DNA from: Acidobacteriota bacterium
GTDB taxonomy: Bacteria; Acidobacteriota; Polarisedimenticolia; J045
DNA length: 7,106 nt
Assembly (NCBI GenBank): GCA_027064265.1
Contig: JAMOQA010000139.1
Span: forward strand, 1 to 7,106
Direction of reading: 5' to 3'
Positions 5,302-7,106 of the stretch are shown here, one piece after another; position 1 is the stretch's first letter, and the number at the start of each line of letters is the position of its first letter. The notes under the pieces were generated by a model that was not told the origin of the DNA, searched no databases, and saw only the letters and a list, made by a program, of their open reading frames with translations. Both the position numbers and the translations under genes were made by a program.

Positions 5302-5328
5302 TCAAGCTCCCGCTCTCCTGTCCGATAA
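5302..5328 (+). promoter_or_regulatory. Candidate sigma-28 (FliA-type) promoter
   Basis: TCAAGCTC (5302-5309), an 11-base spacer, then TCCGATAA (5321-5328) matches the flagellar sigma-28 consensus TAAAGTTT-N11-GCCGATAA at five of eight and seven of eight positions with exact spacing. It lies 43 bp before the HDOD GTG and downstream of the preceding terminator, so a promoter is expected here. The match was made by eye to the enterobacterial consensus; no sigma-28 or flagellar gene is in the window. Confidence 0.45.
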
Positions 5329-5371
5329 GAAGTTCCCGGGAGGCGCGAAGCCCCGGAAGGAGAGCAGCCCC

Positions 5372-6217
5372 GTGTCGACGACGACCCCCTCCAGTGCCCA
5401 GGAGACCGTCCGTTCCCTGCTCGCCGGGGCCGGAGACCTGCCCGTCCTGCCCGAGAACGCGATGCGGATCCTGGACGAGATCCGGTCGCCCAAGGCGTCG
5501 GCCGCACGCCTGGCCGAGTTCGTCAGCAAGGACCCGGTGATCGCCTCCACCGTCCTGCGGGTGGCGAACTCCGCCCTGTACGGGGGACGGATGGAGATCA
5601 CCGACCTGACGTTCGCCATGACGCGGATCGGGCTGAACCACGTCCGGAACCTGGTCCTCGCCCTGGTCCTGCGATCGAAGATGGCGGACCCGCAGGTCTA
5701 CGGCCCCGACGGGGCCCGCCTGATGGAGCACTCCCTGGCCGTCGCGTTCGGGGCCCGCCTGGTGGCGGACGAGGCGGGGGTGACGGCCGACGAGTCGTTC
5801 CTCTGCGGCCTGCTCCACGACTTCGGCAAGCTGGCCCTGGTCAAGGCGCTCCGGGAAGCCGAGGGGATCCGCCAGGGAGAGCTCCCCGAGGCGCTCCAGC
5901 AGATCGTCGAGGTGCATCACCCGGAGGCAGGCGCGTTGCTCGCGGAGAACTGGGGTCTCCCCGCGGTCGTCGCCGCCACGGCGCGCTGGCACCACGAGCC
6001 CCAGGGGGCCGGCGAGCATGCCCGGATGGCCGCCGTCGTCGCCCTGGCCGATTCCCTCTGCCATCACCTCGGTCTCGGCTCGGAACCGAACGACCAGATC
6101 GTACCGGCGGAGCTGCCGGTGGTGACCTTCCTCGGCCTCGAGGCGGACCAGGTACAGGAGATCGCGGAACACCTGCCGGGTCTCTTCGAGACGGCGAGGA
6201 ATGCCATCCGGGGCTGA
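5372..6217 (+). CDS. HDOD-domain signalling protein
   Basis: This is a 281-residue protein. GTG 5372 is chosen because AAGGAGA (5357-5363) stands eight bases upstream; the frame extends further upstream only through the terminator. The HDOD hallmarks are LPVLPENAMRILDEI (23-37), KDPVIASTVLRVANSALYG (53-71), an amphipathic FAMTRIGLNHVRNLVLALVL segment (81-100), GLLHDFGKLAL (146-156), VHHPEAGALLAENWGLP (181-197) and ARWHHEP (204-210). The metal-ligand set of an HD phosphohydrolase seems present (His120, His149-Asp150, Asp227), although HDOD proteins generally have no proven catalytic activity and act as regulators of signalling, motility or cyclic-di-GMP responses. It is a stand-alone single domain with no receiver, GGDEF or EAL part and no membrane segment, so it is cytoplasmic. 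It stands alone between two terminators. A possible sigma-28 promoter would tie it to motility. Confidence 0.92.
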   Translation: MSTTTPSSAQETVRSLLAGAGDLPVLPENAMRILDEIRSPKASAARLAEFVSKDPVIASTVLRVANSALYGGRMEITDLTFAMTRIGLNHVRNLVLALVLRSKMADPQVYGPDGARLMEHSLAVAFGARLVADEAGVTADESFLCGLLHDFGKLALVKALREAEGIRQGELPEALQQIVEVHHPEAGALLAENWGLPAVVAATARWHHEPQGAGEHARMAAVVALADSLCHHLGLGSEPNDQIVPAELPVVTFLGLEADQVQEIAEHLPGLFETARNAIRG

Positions 6218-6289
6218 GAAAGACGAGATGGGAGGCGGCGCGGAGCCCAGCACCTGATCCCCCGCAACGCGAACGACCGCGCCGTCCGG

Positions 6290-6320
6290 CACCCCCGGCA
6301 TCGGGCCGGGGGTGTCGCTT
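6290..6320 (+). terminator. Intrinsic terminator hairpin between convergent genes
   Basis: CACCCCCGGC (6290-6299) pairs perfectly with GCCGGGGGTG (6305-6314) across the loop ATCGG, a ten-pair stem. The following sequence TCGCTTT is only weakly T-rich. It lies 72 bases after the HDOD stop and three bases before the end of the leftward gene, so it probably ends rightward transcription. On the reverse strand no T-run follows the stem. Confidence 0.7.
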
Positions 6321-6322
6321 TG

Positions 6323-7106
6323 TCAGGCCGCGCCGCCCCGGATCTCCTCGAGGAACGGCCCCGCCTCCGGCATTCCCTCCCCGGCGAGCAGTTTCAGCGC
6401 CGTCTCGGCGGGAAGCCGCGCGAGGAACGCGAGCGGGCCCCCGCGCCAGGCCGGCCACCCGAGCTCGCGAACGAGGAGCCGATCGATCGCCAGGATCGGC
6501 ACGCCCTCGCCCGCCCGGGTCCGGGCCTCGAGGGCCCCCGCCAGGATCGCGGGGAGCCAGCGCGTGGCGAGGGGCTCGACCCCGGACGCGGAGAGGGAAA
6601 GAAGGAGCGCGGCCCCCCGCCCCCGCCCGAGGCCCTCGAGCAGGCTCTCCTCGCCCAGGCGACGGCCGAGGGGCACCCGGTCGAAACCCCAGGCCACCAT
6701 CTCCGCGAGGACACGGCGCCGCGCTTCCCGCCCGTCCGGAAGGACGGCCCGGAGACGGTCGACGACCGCCTGGACGACGGCTTCCGCGTCGGCGAGCCCG
6801 GATTCGCCCCCCAGGAGGCGGGGAAGCTCGCGTGCGGCGGGGCTGCCTGCCGCCTCGAGCACCGCTTCCCGCACCTGTTCCGCCACCTCGCCGGGAGGCC
6901 AGGCGAGACAGAGCTCGACCAGGCGCACGACCCGGTGGGGCGCCGGATACGCGTCCGGTTCCGGCGCCATCCTCGCCGCCCGGAGGCGGGCCCGGCCGAA
7001 GGCCATCCGGCGCAGGAACGGCAGCCAGCGGAGGAGCCTGTCGGGAAGCGGCCAGCGGGAGGGGCGGGGCGAGACCCGCGCCCCCTCCTCCTCGAGCCCT
7101 CCCGGG
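6323..7106 (-). CDS. Helix-rich protein of unknown function (start beyond right edge)
   Basis: The frame ends at the TGA complementary to 6325-6323 and stays open to the right edge, giving about 260 visible residues. An ATG at 7006 lacks a Shine-Dalgarno sequence, and the 33 residues before it (including WPLPDRLLRWLPFLRR) look coding, so the true start is probably outside the window. The sequence is rich in Ala, Leu, Arg and Glu, and looks almost wholly alpha-helical, with segments such as HRVVRLVELCLAWPPGEVAE, VVQAVVDRLRAVLPDGREAR, WLPAILAGALEARTRAGEG and GPLAFLARLPAETALKLLAG. No clear membrane segment, cysteine motif or catalytic signature is visible. It might be a helical-repeat or regulatory protein, but I do not recognise a family. 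Strong GC3 bias and the absence of stops over 780 bases support real coding. It converges on the HDOD gene. Confidence 0.7.
   Translation of the reverse strand, partial: PGGLEEEGARVSPRPSRWPLPDRLLRWLPFLRRMAFGRARLRAARMAPEPDAYPAPHRVVRLVELCLAWPPGEVAEQVREAVLEAAGSPAARELPRLLGGESGLADAEAVVQAVVDRLRAVLPDGREARRRVLAEMVAWGFDRVPLGRRLGEESLLEGLGRGRGAALLLSLSASGVEPLATRWLPAILAGALEARTRAGEGVPILAIDRLLVRELGWPAWRGGPLAFLARLPAETALKLLAGEGMPEAGPFLEEIRGGAA

Overview
The window is very GC-rich, with nearly all third codon positions G or C, and reads like a chromosome segment from a free-living bacterium. The family mix is a large secreted thrombospondin type-3 repeat protein with Asp-box propeller, a short CPFC protein ending in NPLDLD, an HDOD protein and a HEAT lipoprotein. 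This resembles Acidobacteriota, Eisenbacteria or deltaproteobacterial-type genomes. That placement is inference from impression; no marker gene is present.

Left part (1-1026): two leftward genes overlap by one base (TGATG): a small CPFC zinc-knuckle/coiled-coil protein, then a HEAT-repeat lipoprotein that runs off the left edge. Divergent from them is a DUF167 (YggU-like) protein starting at a GTG. The 92-bp divergent spacer carries a 9-bp inverted repeat that gives both mRNAs nearly the same leader next to their ribosome binding sites. DUF167 converges on the next gene with only 9 bp between stop codons.

Centre (1036-5255): a 1026-residue exported protein is encoded leftward. It has a signal anchor, an Asp-box beta-propeller, and then a duplicated module of calcium-binding TSP3 array plus Fn3-like domain. 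A gene-free 693-bp region full of inverted repeats separates it from a divergent rightward gene for a 119-residue exported protein. The eight cysteines of that small protein are spaced exactly mirror-symmetrically (residues 34/113, 38/109, 49/98, 67/80) and lie on one helical face in each half, which predicts an alpha-helical hairpin held by a ladder of four nested disulfides. I do not recognise the family. It is the most unusual item in the window. The gene ends in two palindromes and a strong intrinsic terminator.

Right part (5256-7106): an HDOD-domain signalling protein follows a sequence that fits the flagellar sigma-28 promoter with exact spacing. It converges, across a terminator hairpin, on a leftward, helix-rich protein of unknown function whose start lies beyond the right edge.

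The genes do not form one obvious pathway. The only suggestive pairing is the two divergently transcribed exported proteins in the centre, both disulfide-containing, which share a long and elaborate intergenic region.
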